Positions 26,553 to 35,688 of a stretch of 64,000 nt of DNA are shown one piece after another. Both the position numbers and the translations under genes were made by a program. The DNA comes from CAWDXG01 sp963822115. GTDB lineage: Bacteria; Myxococcota_A; Polyangia; Polyangiales; Polyangiaceae. The DNA is taken from assembly GCA_963822115.1 (NCBI GenBank), contig CAWGGM010000004.1:248001-312000 (forward strand), given 5' to 3'. The notes beneath the pieces are model-generated. The model was given only the letters and a program-made list of their open reading frames with translations. It was not told where the DNA came from and searched no databases. Within the stretch, counting starts at the first letter, position 1; each line of letters starts with the position of its first letter.

Positions 26553-29408
26553 TCACTTGTCGAACGGCCCCGGCCGCCCCTCGACCGCCTTGGTCGCGTC
26601 GGACAGCTCGCTGCCCTTGCGCAAGCAGCCGTAGCAGTCGCCGAGCCCGAGGAACCCGCAGCCGCGGTGGGACTTCAGCCGCTTCAGCTTGCCCAGGCAG
26701 CGTCGATCGCCCTCCTTCTGCACGCGCGACAGGAGCTCCTTCACGTCCTTGCACTTGTGCGTCTTGCGCAGCTCGAGCGCGACCTTGAGCGCGTCCGACG
26801 CCTTGGACTTCACCGCATCGCGCTCCAATAGCTCCTTGGCGTGCTGGGCCAGCGGCCTGCGGACCCTGCTCGACGTCGCCACCTCGTAGATGATGTCCAC
26901 GCCAGCCGACCCCAGCGGACCCGCCGCAAGCTCGAGCGCTGCCTGCGAGCTGCGACTGTCCTCCGCGGCCTTGCGCAGATCGTCGAGCACCGCCTGGTCC
27001 TTCTTGAACGCGGAATCCTTGTCGAGCGCATGCTTGAAGGCGTTCACCGCCGCCGGCAGGTTCCCGCTCCTGGTGTAGCCCAGGCCGAGCGAGCGCCACA
27101 CGAATGCATTGCGCTGCGACGCCGGCTTCTTCTCCAGCTCGCTGATCGCCGCCGGGTCGCCGCTCTCCGCTCGCTTGAGCAACGCCCTGAGCTTTGGATC
27201 GGTGACCAGCGACTCCTTGGCGCGCTCCAGAACCGAGCCGCTGGACCCACCGCCAGCGGCGATCGCGACGCCACCGATCACGGACAAGCCGACGACCAGC
27301 ACGACCAGCGCGGCGGCCGCCAGCGCCCACATGGGGATCGGCTGGCCGCCGATGCGCACGGTCCGCTTCAGCGTCGCGAGCCATTTCTGCGGCAACGCCG
27401 CCCGCTCGAGCGGTTCGCGTCCGGCGCCGGGCGCGATCGCGCCCGGCGCCGTCGCCGCTCCCACAGCGCCCGCCGAAACAGGTCCCCCGAGCATCGTGTC
27501 GCCCAGCGCCAGCGAGCTCCGCGCCGACGACGCAGGCCCAGGCGACGGCGTGACGGCGCCTTCGAGGTGCCTGAGCCGGGACAGCAGCTCGTCGGCCGTC
27601 TGGATGCGCCCATCGGGCGACTTGGCGAGCTGGGTCATCACCAGCGCCGAGAGCTCGGGATCGATGCCCGCCGAGAGCGGCGGCGGCTCCGCGGTCATCT
27701 GCCGGGTCAGCACGCCGACCATGTCGCCCTCGCCCGCGAACGGCGTGTGCCCTTCGAGCATCTCGTAGAGCAGGATGCCCACGGTGTACAGGTCGGAGCG
27801 GGCGTCGACGGCCTGACCCACGGCCTGCTCGGGCGACATGTACTCCGGCGTGCCGAACACGCTGCCGACGCGCGTGAGCGCCGGCTGGTCGCGCGTGTCT
27901 TCCGCGCTCAGCTTGGCAATGCCGAAGTCGAGCACCTTGACCGCGTCGCGCTCGCCGGGCCGCGGCACCAGCATCACGTTGTCCGGCTTCAGGTCGCGAT
28001 GCACGATGCCCGACGCGTGCGCGGCCGCGAGCGCCGCGGTGATCTCGCCTGCAATGTTGAGCGCGCGCGCGGCGTCGAGGGTGCCTTCCTCGTCGAGCAC
28101 GCGCCGGAGGCTGCGCCCCTCGACGTACTCGAGCACCAGGTAGAAAGAGCCGTCCGGAAGACGCCCGAAGTCCTTGGCCCCGGCGACGTTCGGGTGCTCG
28201 ATGCGCGCGGCGGCAACGGCCTCGCGCTCGAAGCGCGCCACCACCTCGGGCAAGTAGGTCATCTCGCGGTGCAGCACCTTCACCGCCACGGCCTTGCGCA
28301 TGTGCACGTGCTCGGCGCGGTACACCGAGCCCATGCCGCCCGAGCCGAGCAGAGCTTCGACCTGGTAGCGGTCGGCCAGGACCTGGCCGACCAGCGCTTC
28401 CGCGCCTTCCTCGCCGGAGTCGGCCGCGCTGTCCGGCGCCTCGGCGTCGGGCGATGCGGCAATGGTGGGCGCGCGCGCCACTTCCGCTCCGCCCCCTGCC
28501 TTGACGCCCATGACCGTCGCCTGCTCGCTGGACGCGAAGCGCTGCCGCGCGAAGGCAGGCGGCTCGCCACTCGCCGCAGCGCGCACGTCGGCGAGCATGG
28601 TCCCCGCGTCGGGGTAGCGGGCATCGCGCGAGAAACCGAGCGCGAGATCGACGATCGCGCACACGTCGGCCGGCGCATCGGGAGCGACGCTGGCCAGCGG
28701 CGGTGCAGGCTTGGAAGCCATGGCGACGAGCAACTCGGTGTCGTTCTCGGCTTCGTGTACCCGGCGCCCCGAGATGATGCGGAACATCATGGCGCCCAGC
28801 GCGAACAGGTCCGTGCGGCCGTCGATCTCCTGCGTCTTGCCCAGCGCCTGCTCGGGCGCCATGTAGGGCACGGTCCCGAGCGTGATGCCCGCCCGCGTGC
28901 GCTCCGTGCCCGCGCCCGGTTCAACCAGACGCGCCACGCCGAAGTCGAGCAGCTTGACCCGCCCGACCTGGGTGATGAACAGATTGCCCGGCTTCAGGTC
29001 GCGATGCACAACGCCCTCGGCGTGCGCCACGACCAGCACCTCGAGGATCTGCTCCACGTAGTCGAGCAGCTCGTCGAGCTCGAGGCCGCCCTCGCGCTTG
29101 AGGCGTTCGGACAGCGGCTCGCCGTCGAGCAGCTCCATCACGATGTAGGCCGACCCCGGATCCGACGCGCCCTGCTCCAGCACCTCGACCACGCCGGGGT
29201 GCGTGATGCGTTTGGCAGTCGACCCTTCACGCAGGAAGCGCGAGCGGACTTCCTCGCTCTGGCTCATCTCGGCGTGCAGCAGCTTGACCGCAACGGACTG
29301 GCCTTCCGGACCACGAGCCGCGTAGACCGCCGCGGCTGCACCGGTGCCGAGCAGGCGCTCCAGCGTCCAGCGCTCGCCGATCACCTGCCCAATGCGCTGG
29401 GCGGCCAT
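26553..29408 (-). CDS. Membrane Ser/Thr protein kinase with two kinase domains and a TPR-like tail
   Basis: 951 aa. Kinase 1 (about 14-275) has the ATP Lys42, catalytic HRDLKPGN (Asp137) and DFG, but its Gly-rich loop is GTGAAAAVY. Kinase 2 (about 350-625) has GSGGMGSVY, Lys377, HRDLKPDN (Asp472) and DFG. Both keep APE-type motifs (MAPEQ, MSPEQ), so both look active. A TM segment (about 730-758) is followed by an extracytoplasmic TPR-like region and a Cys-rich end (CLGKLKRL, GCGFLGLGDCYGC). This is the Hanks-type PknB class common in myxobacteria, but two complete kinase domains in one chain are unusual. There is no partner phosphatase nearby. Confidence 0.88.
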   Translation of the reverse strand: MAAQRIGQVIGERWTLERLLGTGAAAAVYAARGPEGQSVAVKLLHAEMSQSEEVRSRFLREGSTAKRITHPGVVEVLEQGASDPGSAYIVMELLDGEPLSERLKREGGLELDELLDYVEQILEVLVVAHAEGVVHRDLKPGNLFITQVGRVKLLDFGVARLVEPGAGTERTRAGITLGTVPYMAPEQALGKTQEIDGRTDLFALGAMMFRIISGRRVHEAENDTELLVAMASKPAPPLASVAPDAPADVCAIVDLALGFSRDARYPDAGTMLADVRAAASGEPPAFARQRFASSEQATVMGVKAGGGAEVARAPTIAASPDAEAPDSAADSGEEGAEALVGQVLADRYQVEALLGSGGMGSVYRAEHVHMRKAVAVKVLHREMTYLPEVVARFEREAVAAARIEHPNVAGAKDFGRLPDGSFYLVLEYVEGRSLRRVLDEEGTLDAARALNIAGEITAALAAAHASGIVHRDLKPDNVMLVPRPGERDAVKVLDFGIAKLSAEDTRDQPALTRVGSVFGTPEYMSPEQAVGQAVDARSDLYTVGILLYEMLEGHTPFAGEGDMVGVLTRQMTAEPPPLSAGIDPELSALVMTQLAKSPDGRIQTADELLSRLRHLEGAVTPSPGPASSARSSLALGDTMLGGPVSAGAVGAATAPGAIAPGAGREPLERAALPQKWLATLKRTVRIGGQPIPMWALAAAALVVLVVGLSVIGGVAIAAGGGSSGSVLERAKESLVTDPKLRALLKRAESGDPAAISELEKKPASQRNAFVWRSLGLGYTRSGNLPAAVNAFKHALDKDSAFKKDQAVLDDLRKAAEDSRSSQAALELAAGPLGSAGVDIIYEVATSSRVRRPLAQHAKELLERDAVKSKASDALKVALELRKTHKCKDVKELLSRVQKEGDRRCLGKLKRLKSHRGCGFLGLGDCYGCLRKGSELSDATKAVEGRPGPFDK

Positions 29409-29555
29409 CTCGTCGGTATTCGGCAGTGATCCCTCCGGTGTTTCTTCGACGCGAAGACCCGGCCGATCCTTACGCCCGGCCGGGCCGGATCCGAGCCTAG
29501 CCCTCTCCGCGGCGGTGTTCTAGGGCGAGCGGGCCGGGGCCCGTTTCCTCGCGCA

Positions 29556-30893
29556 TCATGTGCAGAAGTCTCGTACCACCTCGTACAATACCCGCTGACC
29601 CCAGCGGTAGCCCGCCACCGGAATGCGCTCGTTGTGGCCGTGGTACATGCGCGTGAAGTTGAGGTCGGGGCCCAGCTCCACCGGCGAGAAGCCGTAGCAG
29701 ACCGCACCCAGCTTCGCGTAGGCGAAGGAGTCCGTAAAACCCGGGATCATGTAGGGCACCGGCGTCGCGCCCGGTGCGTGCTCCGCCAGCCTGTCCACGA
29801 TCGCGTCGTAGAGCGGGGTCTTCGAGGAGAAGACCGTGCCGTCGTGCTGGTTGTGCACGGTGAGCTTCAGGTCCGGCCCGATCACTCGCTGCACTTCCGC
29901 GAGGAACTCCTCGACGCGCCGGCCCGGAATGACGCGCCCATCGACCTGCACGCTGGCCGACGAGGGGATCACGTTCACCTTCTTCCCGCCGGCGAGAATC
30001 GTGGGCGAGGTGGTGTTGCGCAGCATGGCGTTGATACCCATCGCCTGGTCGGGGCTCTTCTTGCCGATGATGTCCAGCAGACGCCCGGCAAGCCGCGGCT
30101 CGAGCAACAGCGGCATCAGCTTGTTCTGCGGAAACGGCGCGCCGCCCGCCAGCGTGCGCAGGAAGTTCTCGACGACGGGCGTGTTGTGCTGCGGTAGACG
30201 GGCGGCTCCGAGCGCGGCGATGGCGCGCCCCAGCTTCACCACCGCATTGTCGGCGTGGGGCATCGAGCCGTGGCCCGGCTCGCCCTTTGCGGTGATCTCG
30301 AACCAGCAGATGCCCTTTTCGCTGACCTGGATCGGATAGAAACGCTCGTTGCCCATGTACAGCGTGTGGCCGCCGACCTCGTTCAGGACGTAGTCGGCGC
30401 GCACGAGCTCCGGGTGCTGGTCGACGAGGAACAGAGCGCCGCGGTTCGAGCCGGCCTCCTCGTCGGCCACACCGGCGAAGATCACGTCGCGCTCGAGCTT
30501 GTCGCCCTGACGCTTGAGCAGCACCAGGCTCATCAGCCCCATCGTGACCATGTTCTTCATGTCGATGGCGCCGCGTCCCCAGATGCAGCCGTCCGCCTCG
30601 GTCGCCGCAAACGGTTCGTGCTCCCAGTGCTGCGGATCGGCGGGGACCACATCCAGATGGCCGTTCAAGAGCAGCGGCCCCTTCTTCCCGCTGCCTTCCA
30701 GCCGCGCCACGATGCTGGCTCGCGTGGGCTCGCTCTCGTGGATCTCGTAGCGGATCCCCTCGCGGTCCAGGATGCGCGCGATGTAGTCCGCCGCCGGGCG
30801 TTCGTTGCCGGGCGGGTTCGTGGTGTCGATGCGGAGCAGATCCTTGAACCAGCCAATCGATTCGTCGGTGACGGCCTTCCAGTCGAGTTCCAT
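29556..30893 (-). CDS. M20-family metallopeptidase (ArgE/DapE/CPG2-like)
   Basis: 445 aa. ATG at 30893 starts just before the conserved N-terminus. Metal ligands are visible: NGHLDVVP (His, then Asp), GRGAIDMK (bridging Asp), ADEEAGS (Glu general base and Glu ligand) and a C-terminal His in MYHGHNERIP. The small dimerisation domain lies between about residues 200 and 330. The family cuts short peptides or N-acyl amino acids using two zinc ions. It is cytosolic by sequence. The reading frame is intact and the length usual. Confidence 0.9.
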   Translation of the reverse strand: MELDWKAVTDESIGWFKDLLRIDTTNPPGNERPAADYIARILDREGIRYEIHESEPTRASIVARLEGSGKKGPLLLNGHLDVVPADPQHWEHEPFAATEADGCIWGRGAIDMKNMVTMGLMSLVLLKRQGDKLERDVIFAGVADEEAGSNRGALFLVDQHPELVRADYVLNEVGGHTLYMGNERFYPIQVSEKGICWFEITAKGEPGHGSMPHADNAVVKLGRAIAALGAARLPQHNTPVVENFLRTLAGGAPFPQNKLMPLLLEPRLAGRLLDIIGKKSPDQAMGINAMLRNTTSPTILAGGKKVNVIPSSASVQVDGRVIPGRRVEEFLAEVQRVIGPDLKLTVHNQHDGTVFSSKTPLYDAIVDRLAEHAPGATPVPYMIPGFTDSFAYAKLGAVCYGFSPVELGPDLNFTRMYHGHNERIPVAGYRWGQRVLYEVVRDFCT

Positions 30894-30982
30894 TGCGCCG
30901 GCGAGCCTACGCGACCCCGGCGCGCATGCGAACCCCTCGGGCGGGCGGGCTTGCGCAGGCTGCTGCCCGGAACGGTGGCGAA

Positions 30983-31056
30983 GCGGGGTGTGTCCGGGCG
31001 CAGCGAGATAGGGGTCCCCGCGAAGCGGGGTCTCGCTGCGCCCGGACACACCCCGC
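30983..31056. terminator. Long perfect inverted repeat (26-bp arms) between two genes
   Basis: Arms 30983-31008 and 31031-31056 are exact reverse complements. The 22-nt centre itself can pair (CCCCGC/GCGGGG). It lies 28 nt after the stop of the DUF1648 gene (31084) and 90 nt before the M20 start, both on the minus strand. It could end transcription of the former, but the length and perfection also fit a small repetitive (REP/MITE-like) element. Confidence 0.55.
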
Positions 31057-31083
31057 GAAGCCCCCAAGCGACTAGATAGACTT

Positions 31084-32163
31084 CTACCCGAGCAGCTTCG
31101 TGGCCAGGATGGAGAGCAGCGGGGCGCCCACGATGACGGCGAACAGGATGAGCCAGGCGGCGGGGCGGCCGAAGTTCAGGGTCTGGCCGATACCGCGGCG
31201 CTTGGGCACGAGCAGCGCGGGGTCGTCCGGTGCGAAGTAGATGAGGCCCTTCGCCTTCCAGCCCGAGCTGCGCGTCCCCAGTACCTCTGAGCCGGCCAGC
31301 TCGCGGATTTCATCCTGCACGCGCATCAGCGGCCGCAGATACACGACCAGCGGCAGGAACATGGCGACGCCAGCCACAAGCAGCGCGACCAGCAGGCCCA
31401 CGCCCGGCATGCGCCCGGCACGGGCCGCCACGGCGATCGACAGCCAGGTGATGCTGACGGATAGGTTGGTGCCGATGATGATGAGTTCGAGCAGGCGCAC
31501 CATCAGCCCGCGGCGCTCGCGCTGCAGCTCGGCGTAGCGCTCCGCGTTGTCGGGCGGCAGCGCCCAGCGCTCGCGCGACATGCCCCACGCCACGCCCCAC
31601 ATCAAGAGCGTGTCGAACATCTGGATGAAGCCCAGGCCCCACAGCTCGCGCGGGCTGCCGTAGCGGTTGGCGTGGCCCTGCGGGTCGAAGTGCAGCGGCA
31701 CACTGTCCGGCATGCGCGTGAGGAGCCACGCGAAGGCGACAGCCGTCACCAGCAGCAGCACCAGGTTCAGAACCTGCAGCGGCGCCGAGACGTAGCTCGT
31801 CGCGGACGGCTGCTCGCCGAGCGGCACCGTGTAGCGCCCCGGCACCCGCGCGACGGGCAGCGAGCGCACCAGCCCCACCACCTCGCCCAGCATCCACGCC
31901 GTGGGCAGCAGCGGTGCCAGGCTCGCCGCGAGCACGAGCATGCCGCTGGGATCGCGAACGAACACCAGCGCCATCGCCACCAGCGACACGATCGCGTTGA
32001 CCCACACCAGACGTCGCGAACGCGCTCGGTCGGCGTCCGAGAGCTCGCGACCGAGGTGGATGAAGAAGAGCCGCCGCGGATGCGAGACGCGCGCGACCCA
32101 GTGGATGACGAGCGCCACGCTCGCAATCGAGACAACCAGAACCAACCTTGCGACGAACGTCAT
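31084..32163 (-). CDS. DUF1648/DUF5808 integral membrane protein
   Basis: 359 aa with about eight hydrophobic segments. The motif VPLHFDPQGHANRYGSPRE is the DUF1648 signature, and GLIYFAPDDPALLVPKR plus TLNFGRPAAW near the end fit DUF5808. Such proteins are often encoded with YtrA- or SdpR-type repressors and some give resistance to membrane-active agents (SdpI-like). Here the GntR gene overlaps by ATGA, so the two are co-transcribed. Confidence 0.85.
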   Translation of the reverse strand: MTFVARLVLVVSIASVALVIHWVARVSHPRRLFFIHLGRELSDADRARSRRLVWVNAIVSLVAMALVFVRDPSGMLVLAASLAPLLPTAWMLGEVVGLVRSLPVARVPGRYTVPLGEQPSATSYVSAPLQVLNLVLLLVTAVAFAWLLTRMPDSVPLHFDPQGHANRYGSPRELWGLGFIQMFDTLLMWGVAWGMSRERWALPPDNAERYAELQRERRGLMVRLLELIIIGTNLSVSITWLSIAVAARAGRMPGVGLLVALLVAGVAMFLPLVVYLRPLMRVQDEIRELAGSEVLGTRSSGWKAKGLIYFAPDDPALLVPKRRGIGQTLNFGRPAAWLILFAVIVGAPLLSILATKLLG

Positions 32164-32591
32164 GATCCGCCTCCATCAGCACGGCCCGCGGCGCGGGCTG
32201 CAAAGAACCTGTCGAGCGCCCCGCGGATCAATTCCTCGATCCGGGCACGGTCGGCTCCGGCGAGCACCCAGCGGCTGATCAGATCGTCGAGCCGCCGCTC
32301 GTCGTCGGGCGCCATCGCTGTGCGGTAGGGCGCGTCGGGCACGCGCACGCGCGCGCTCGCGCCCTGCCTGAGCTCCACCAGCCCCTCGTCCGCCAGCGTG
32401 CGGTAGGCGCGCGCGACCGTATTGAGGTTCACGCCGACCTGTCCGCCGAGCTGTCGCACGCTGGGCAATCCAGCGCCGTCCTCGAGCTCACCCCGGGCCA
32501 CAAGTGCCCGGATTTCATCCGCTATCTGACGATAGACCGGGACTGCGCTGTCGAAGTCCACGGTGATGGCTGGGCTGCTCGTGACGGCCAT
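32160..32591 (-). CDS. GntR-family repressor, YtrA type
   Basis: 143 aa. A typical short GntR: winged helix with VPVYRQIADEIRALVARGEL, then LPSVRQLGGQVGVNLNTVARAYRTLADEGLVE, then a ~60-residue helical dimerisation tail. The ATG at 32591 sits 2 nt from a perfect palindrome; a GTG at 32561 (VDFDSAVP) fits family starts better and would leave room for a leader. It overlaps the membrane gene by 4 nt. It probably represses its own operon through the palindrome. Confidence 0.88.
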   Translation of the reverse strand: MAVTSSPAITVDFDSAVPVYRQIADEIRALVARGELEDGAGLPSVRQLGGQVGVNLNTVARAYRTLADEGLVELRQGASARVRVPDAPYRTAMAPDDERRLDDLISRWVLAGADRARIEELIRGALDRFFAARAAGRADGGGS

Positions 32592-32592
32592 G

Positions 32593-32618
32593 TGTCTACT
32601 GTATGCGTACAGTAGACA
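32593..32618. promoter_or_regulatory. Palindromic operator of the GntR/DUF1648 operon
   Basis: TGTCTACTGTA and TACAGTAGACA are perfect 11-bp arms around TGCG. The site is AT-rich against the background and lies between the divergent GntR gene and the epimerase gene at 32681, so it could also affect the latter. YtrA-type repressors are known to bind such dyads next to their own start. Confidence 0.7.
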
Positions 32619-32680
32619 GTTGTGTCAAGGGCTTCCGTGCCGGCGGTGTCCCGGGTCACAGTCGCCGAGCGGAGGGCTCG

Positions 32681-33670
32681 ATGAGCGACACGGTACTGGT
32701 CACCGGAGGCTGTGGATTTCTAGGAAGTGCGATCGTGCGTGCGCTGGTCGAGCGCGGTCGGCGTGTGCGCGTGCTCGCGCTGCCGGGCGAAGCGACCGAC
32801 AACATCGCCGGGCTCGACGTGGAGCTGGTGCGCGGCAACGTCTTGTCCCGCGAAGACGCCGAGCGCGCGGTCGACGGCGTCTCCACCGTGTTCCACGCCG
32901 CCGCCATCTACAAGGCGTGGATGCCCGACCCGACGGCGATGTACGAGGTCAACTCGAGCGGCACGTTCAACATGCTCGAGGCGTCGCGCCGCGCTGGCGC
33001 GAACGTCATCTACACCGCGAGCATTGTCGCGCTCGGGCGCCCGCCCGAGGGCGCCGTCGCCGACGAGACCGAGCCGTACGAAGCGTGGGACATCGACTTC
33101 CCGTACAGCCGCGCGAAGTACCACAGCTACAACATCGCCCGCGACTTCGCGCGCTGGGGCCTCGACGTGCGCATCGTGTGTCCGGGCCTCGTGTTCGGGC
33201 CGGGCGACATCGGTCCCACGCCGAGCGGCAAGCTCATCATCAACTCGCTGAAGGGCAGCCCGCCGGTGTACATGGACGGCGGCGCCAACTACGTCGACGT
33301 GCGCGACGCGGCCGAGGTGCACGTGCTCGCCAGCGAGAAGGGGCGCGCGGGCGAGACGTATCTGGCCACGGCGCACAACCTGACCAACCGCGAGCTCTTG
33401 CAGGCCATCGGGCGCGTCACCGGAAAAGAGCGCCGCCTGTTCAAGATCCCCGTCGCGGTGGCGCGCTCGGCCGTCGCCGGGATGGAGCGCGTTGCGCGCC
33501 GCACCGGCAAGGAACCGCTGCTGAGCCGCAGCTTCTTCGAGTACAGCCTCAAGCCGTCGTTCTACTCGAACGACAAGACGCGCACGGAGCTCGGCGCGAG
33601 CTTCCGCCCCGTCGACGAGACCATCCGCGACGCCGTCGCGTATTTCCGCGAGCGCGGACTGCTTGCGTAG
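32681..33670 (+). CDS. HpnA-like NAD(P)-dependent sugar epimerase/reductase
   Basis: 329 aa. ATG at 32681 follows GGAGGGCTCG. Extended SDR: TGGCGFLGSAIV near the start binds the cofactor, and the YxxxK pair appears as PYSRAKYHS. FGPGDIGPTPSGKLI and the following NYVDVRDAAEVHVLA segment resemble hopanoid-associated HpnA and dihydroflavonol reductases. No other hopanoid genes are seen in the window, so the substrate stays open. It is divergent from the GntR gene. Confidence 0.82.
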   Translation: MSDTVLVTGGCGFLGSAIVRALVERGRRVRVLALPGEATDNIAGLDVELVRGNVLSREDAERAVDGVSTVFHAAAIYKAWMPDPTAMYEVNSSGTFNMLEASRRAGANVIYTASIVALGRPPEGAVADETEPYEAWDIDFPYSRAKYHSYNIARDFARWGLDVRIVCPGLVFGPGDIGPTPSGKLIINSLKGSPPVYMDGGANYVDVRDAAEVHVLASEKGRAGETYLATAHNLTNRELLQAIGRVTGKERRLFKIPVAVARSAVAGMERVARRTGKEPLLSRSFFEYSLKPSFYSNDKTRTELGASFRPVDETIRDAVAYFRERGLLA

Positions 33671-33768
33671 CGCGCCGCCGCGCCCGGGCTGGCCCGTCAA
33701 CCGCAGAGAATGAATCGGAAATAGCCGCGCCATGACGATAATCAAGTCGAGCGTGATACCCTGCAAGC

Positions 33769-34017
33769 ATGGTCTGGACCGGGGCTCGCCAGTTGATCCT
33801 TCCGGCGGCATTGACCGTCACCACCGTCGCCGTCGCCGGCGCCGTGATGTCCTGCGGGGGCAGCAGCTCGCCGCAGCCGAAAAAGACGGTCGCATGCAAG
33901 GATCTACCCAACTCCTACTGCGAGAAGTGCAAGGACAGTCAGGGCGACGTGATATGTGGCCCGAGCTCGAACTGCTACGACGCCAACGGTGGCTGCGCAC
34001 CCGGCAGTAGTGGTTGA
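33769..34017 (+). CDS. Small Cys-rich lipoprotein
   Basis: 82 aa. A 28-residue signal ends at a lipobox-like site (AVMSC). The mature part is about 54 residues with six further Cys (VACKD, SYCEKCK, VICG, NCYDANGGC), suited to three disulfides, and it ends GSSG. It lies only 6 nt before the gene for a flavoprotein/methyltransferase fusion, so it may be a partner or substrate of that enzyme. No clear ribosome site was found. Confidence 0.6.
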   Translation: MVWTGARQLILPAALTVTTVAVAGAVMSCGGSSSPQPKKTVACKDLPNSYCEKCKDSQGDVICGPSSNCYDANGGCAPGSSG

Positions 34018-34023
34018 TAGCCC

Positions 34024-35535
34024 ATGGCGGTCCGGTCCGGACCGCGAGTAGCAGAGACGATGACCGACACCGTCCGCTGGCGGCGCGCGAGAGTCGTGCG
34101 CATCTACGACACGCTCGACACGACGGTCGTCGTCGGGCCTGACGGTCGCGCGCACCAGCTGCGCGCGGAGTCGGCGGAGCTGGCGAACGCGCTGTTGTTC
34201 TTCCTGCTCGAGCCGAGGTCCCGCCGCGAAATCATCGACCGCGTCGAAGCGCTCACCGGGGCGGAGCTCGGCGAAGACAACGTCGTCGATCAACTGCTCG
34301 AGCTGCTAGCCGGGGCCGGCGCGATCGAAGCGGTCGAACAGGCGGACGCGCCAGAGCTGGCGATCCGGCGGCCTCCCCGCGTGGTGCTGGCGCTGTCGGG
34401 CGCGGTGAACGCGATGCACGCGCCAAGCATGGTGAAGTGGCTGCTCGAGCGCGGCTTCGAAGTGCGCGTGGCGGCCACCCGGAACGCCCTGCGCTTCATC
34501 AACACGTACGCCATCGAATCGCTGGTGCACCATCCGGTGGCCGCGGACATGTTCGAGGGCGAGACGCGGGTTCCGCACATCGATCTCGCGAGCTGGGCCG
34601 AGGCGGTGCTGGTGTGGCCGGCGACCGGGACGACGCTGTCCCGGCTCGCGACGGGCGACTACGACTCGCTGGTCTCCGCCATCGCTCTGGCGACGTTGGC
34701 GCCGGTAGTCGTCGTGCCGTCCATGAACGCGGGCATGTACGCGGGCGCCGCCGTGCAGCGCAACATCGAGCAGCTGGTGAAGGACGGCATGCACGTGCTG
34801 CATCCTTCGTTCGGCATCGAGGTCGCCGACGCTCCGCTCGAGCGACAGCACAAGCTCGGCCCTGCACCGCCGATCGGAGTCGTGGTGCAGATGCTCGAAG
34901 CCGCGCTCGCGCTCGACCGCGCAGGGCGCAGGTACACCCCGCAAAATGGTCCCGAGTGGGACGCCGTGTACGCGTCGGAACGCCCCGAACAGCTTCCCTG
35001 GTACACCGAAGCCGCCGATGCGGATCTGATCGAGCTGTTCGAACGGCTGGCCCCCGACAGGTCCTGGGTGCTGGATATCGGAACGGGGCTCGGGCAGCTG
35101 GCCGTGGCCGCTGCCGAGCGCGGCCACCAGGTCGTGGCGACCGATGTCTCGAAGCGCGCGCTCGACGAAGCAGCCCAGCGCACTCCCGATCTGCCGGTGC
35201 TCTGGCTCGAAGACGACATCACCGACAGCCGCATCCACCGCCAGTTCGACATCGCCTTCGACCGGGGCTGCCTGCACGTGCTCCAGCCCGACGCGGCCGC
35301 ACGCTACGCCGGAAGCGTCGCCTCCCTGCTGCGACCAGGAGGGCTTCTGCTGCTCAAGACCCACGACAGCCAGGAGGGCGACCGTCACGGTACGCTGCCC
35401 TACACGCGGGCCGCGCTCGAAGAGCTCTTCGAGGGTTCGTTCGAGATCGTCGAGGAGCACGCGAGCGACTTCCCCGGTCCCCAAGCGACACCCCGCGCCA
35501 GGCTGTTTGCGCTGCGGCGTACGACGCCGGACTGA
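34024..35535 (+). CDS. PqqD-like/flavin-dependent decarboxylase-like/methyltransferase fusion
   Basis: 503 aa (a second ATG at 34060 is possible). Residues 23-105 resemble PqqD-type peptide-binding domains (VVVGPDGRAHQLRAESAELA, then helices). Residues 118-290 are a flavoprotein of the EpiD/Dfp class: His185 in VPHIDLASWAEAV, PATGTT at 199-204 where the family has PASANT, and PSMNAGM at 232-238 matching PxMNxxM. Residues 333-500 are a class I methyltransferase (DIGTGLGQLAVAA at 351-363). EpiD-like enzymes oxidatively decarboxylate C-terminal Cys of peptides; PqqD domains hold peptide substrates. A role in modifying a ribosomal peptide is inferred. The neighbouring Cys-rich peptide is a candidate. 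Confidence 0.78.
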   Translation: MAVRSGPRVAETMTDTVRWRRARVVRIYDTLDTTVVVGPDGRAHQLRAESAELANALLFFLLEPRSRREIIDRVEALTGAELGEDNVVDQLLELLAGAGAIEAVEQADAPELAIRRPPRVVLALSGAVNAMHAPSMVKWLLERGFEVRVAATRNALRFINTYAIESLVHHPVAADMFEGETRVPHIDLASWAEAVLVWPATGTTLSRLATGDYDSLVSAIALATLAPVVVVPSMNAGMYAGAAVQRNIEQLVKDGMHVLHPSFGIEVADAPLERQHKLGPAPPIGVVVQMLEAALALDRAGRRYTPQNGPEWDAVYASERPEQLPWYTEAADADLIELFERLAPDRSWVLDIGTGLGQLAVAAAERGHQVVATDVSKRALDEAAQRTPDLPVLWLEDDITDSRIHRQFDIAFDRGCLHVLQPDAAARYAGSVASLLRPGGLLLLKTHDSQEGDRHGTLPYTRAALEELFEGSFEIVEEHASDFPGPQATPRARLFALRRTTPD

Positions 35536-35688
35536 CCAGCGCGAGCAGCCCTCCGAGGCCCCGCCACATTGGCGCGGGCTCGGCACCGAGCACTGACAGC
35601 CTGTCATCGCCGATTGGCGCCCGAAGCGCGATCCAGTGGGATTTCCGCTGTCCGGCGCGCTGGCATCGCGCTTGCTCTTGTCGGCCCC

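Noticed and set aside
26841..29429. An open frame of over 860 codons on the plus strand opposite the double kinase
   Set aside because: It mirrors the kinase codons in a GC-rich gene, has Arg/His-rich composition and no motif or ribosome site.
30900..31080. A short gene in the inverted-repeat region
   Set aside because: Frames there are products of the palindrome and have no ribosome site.
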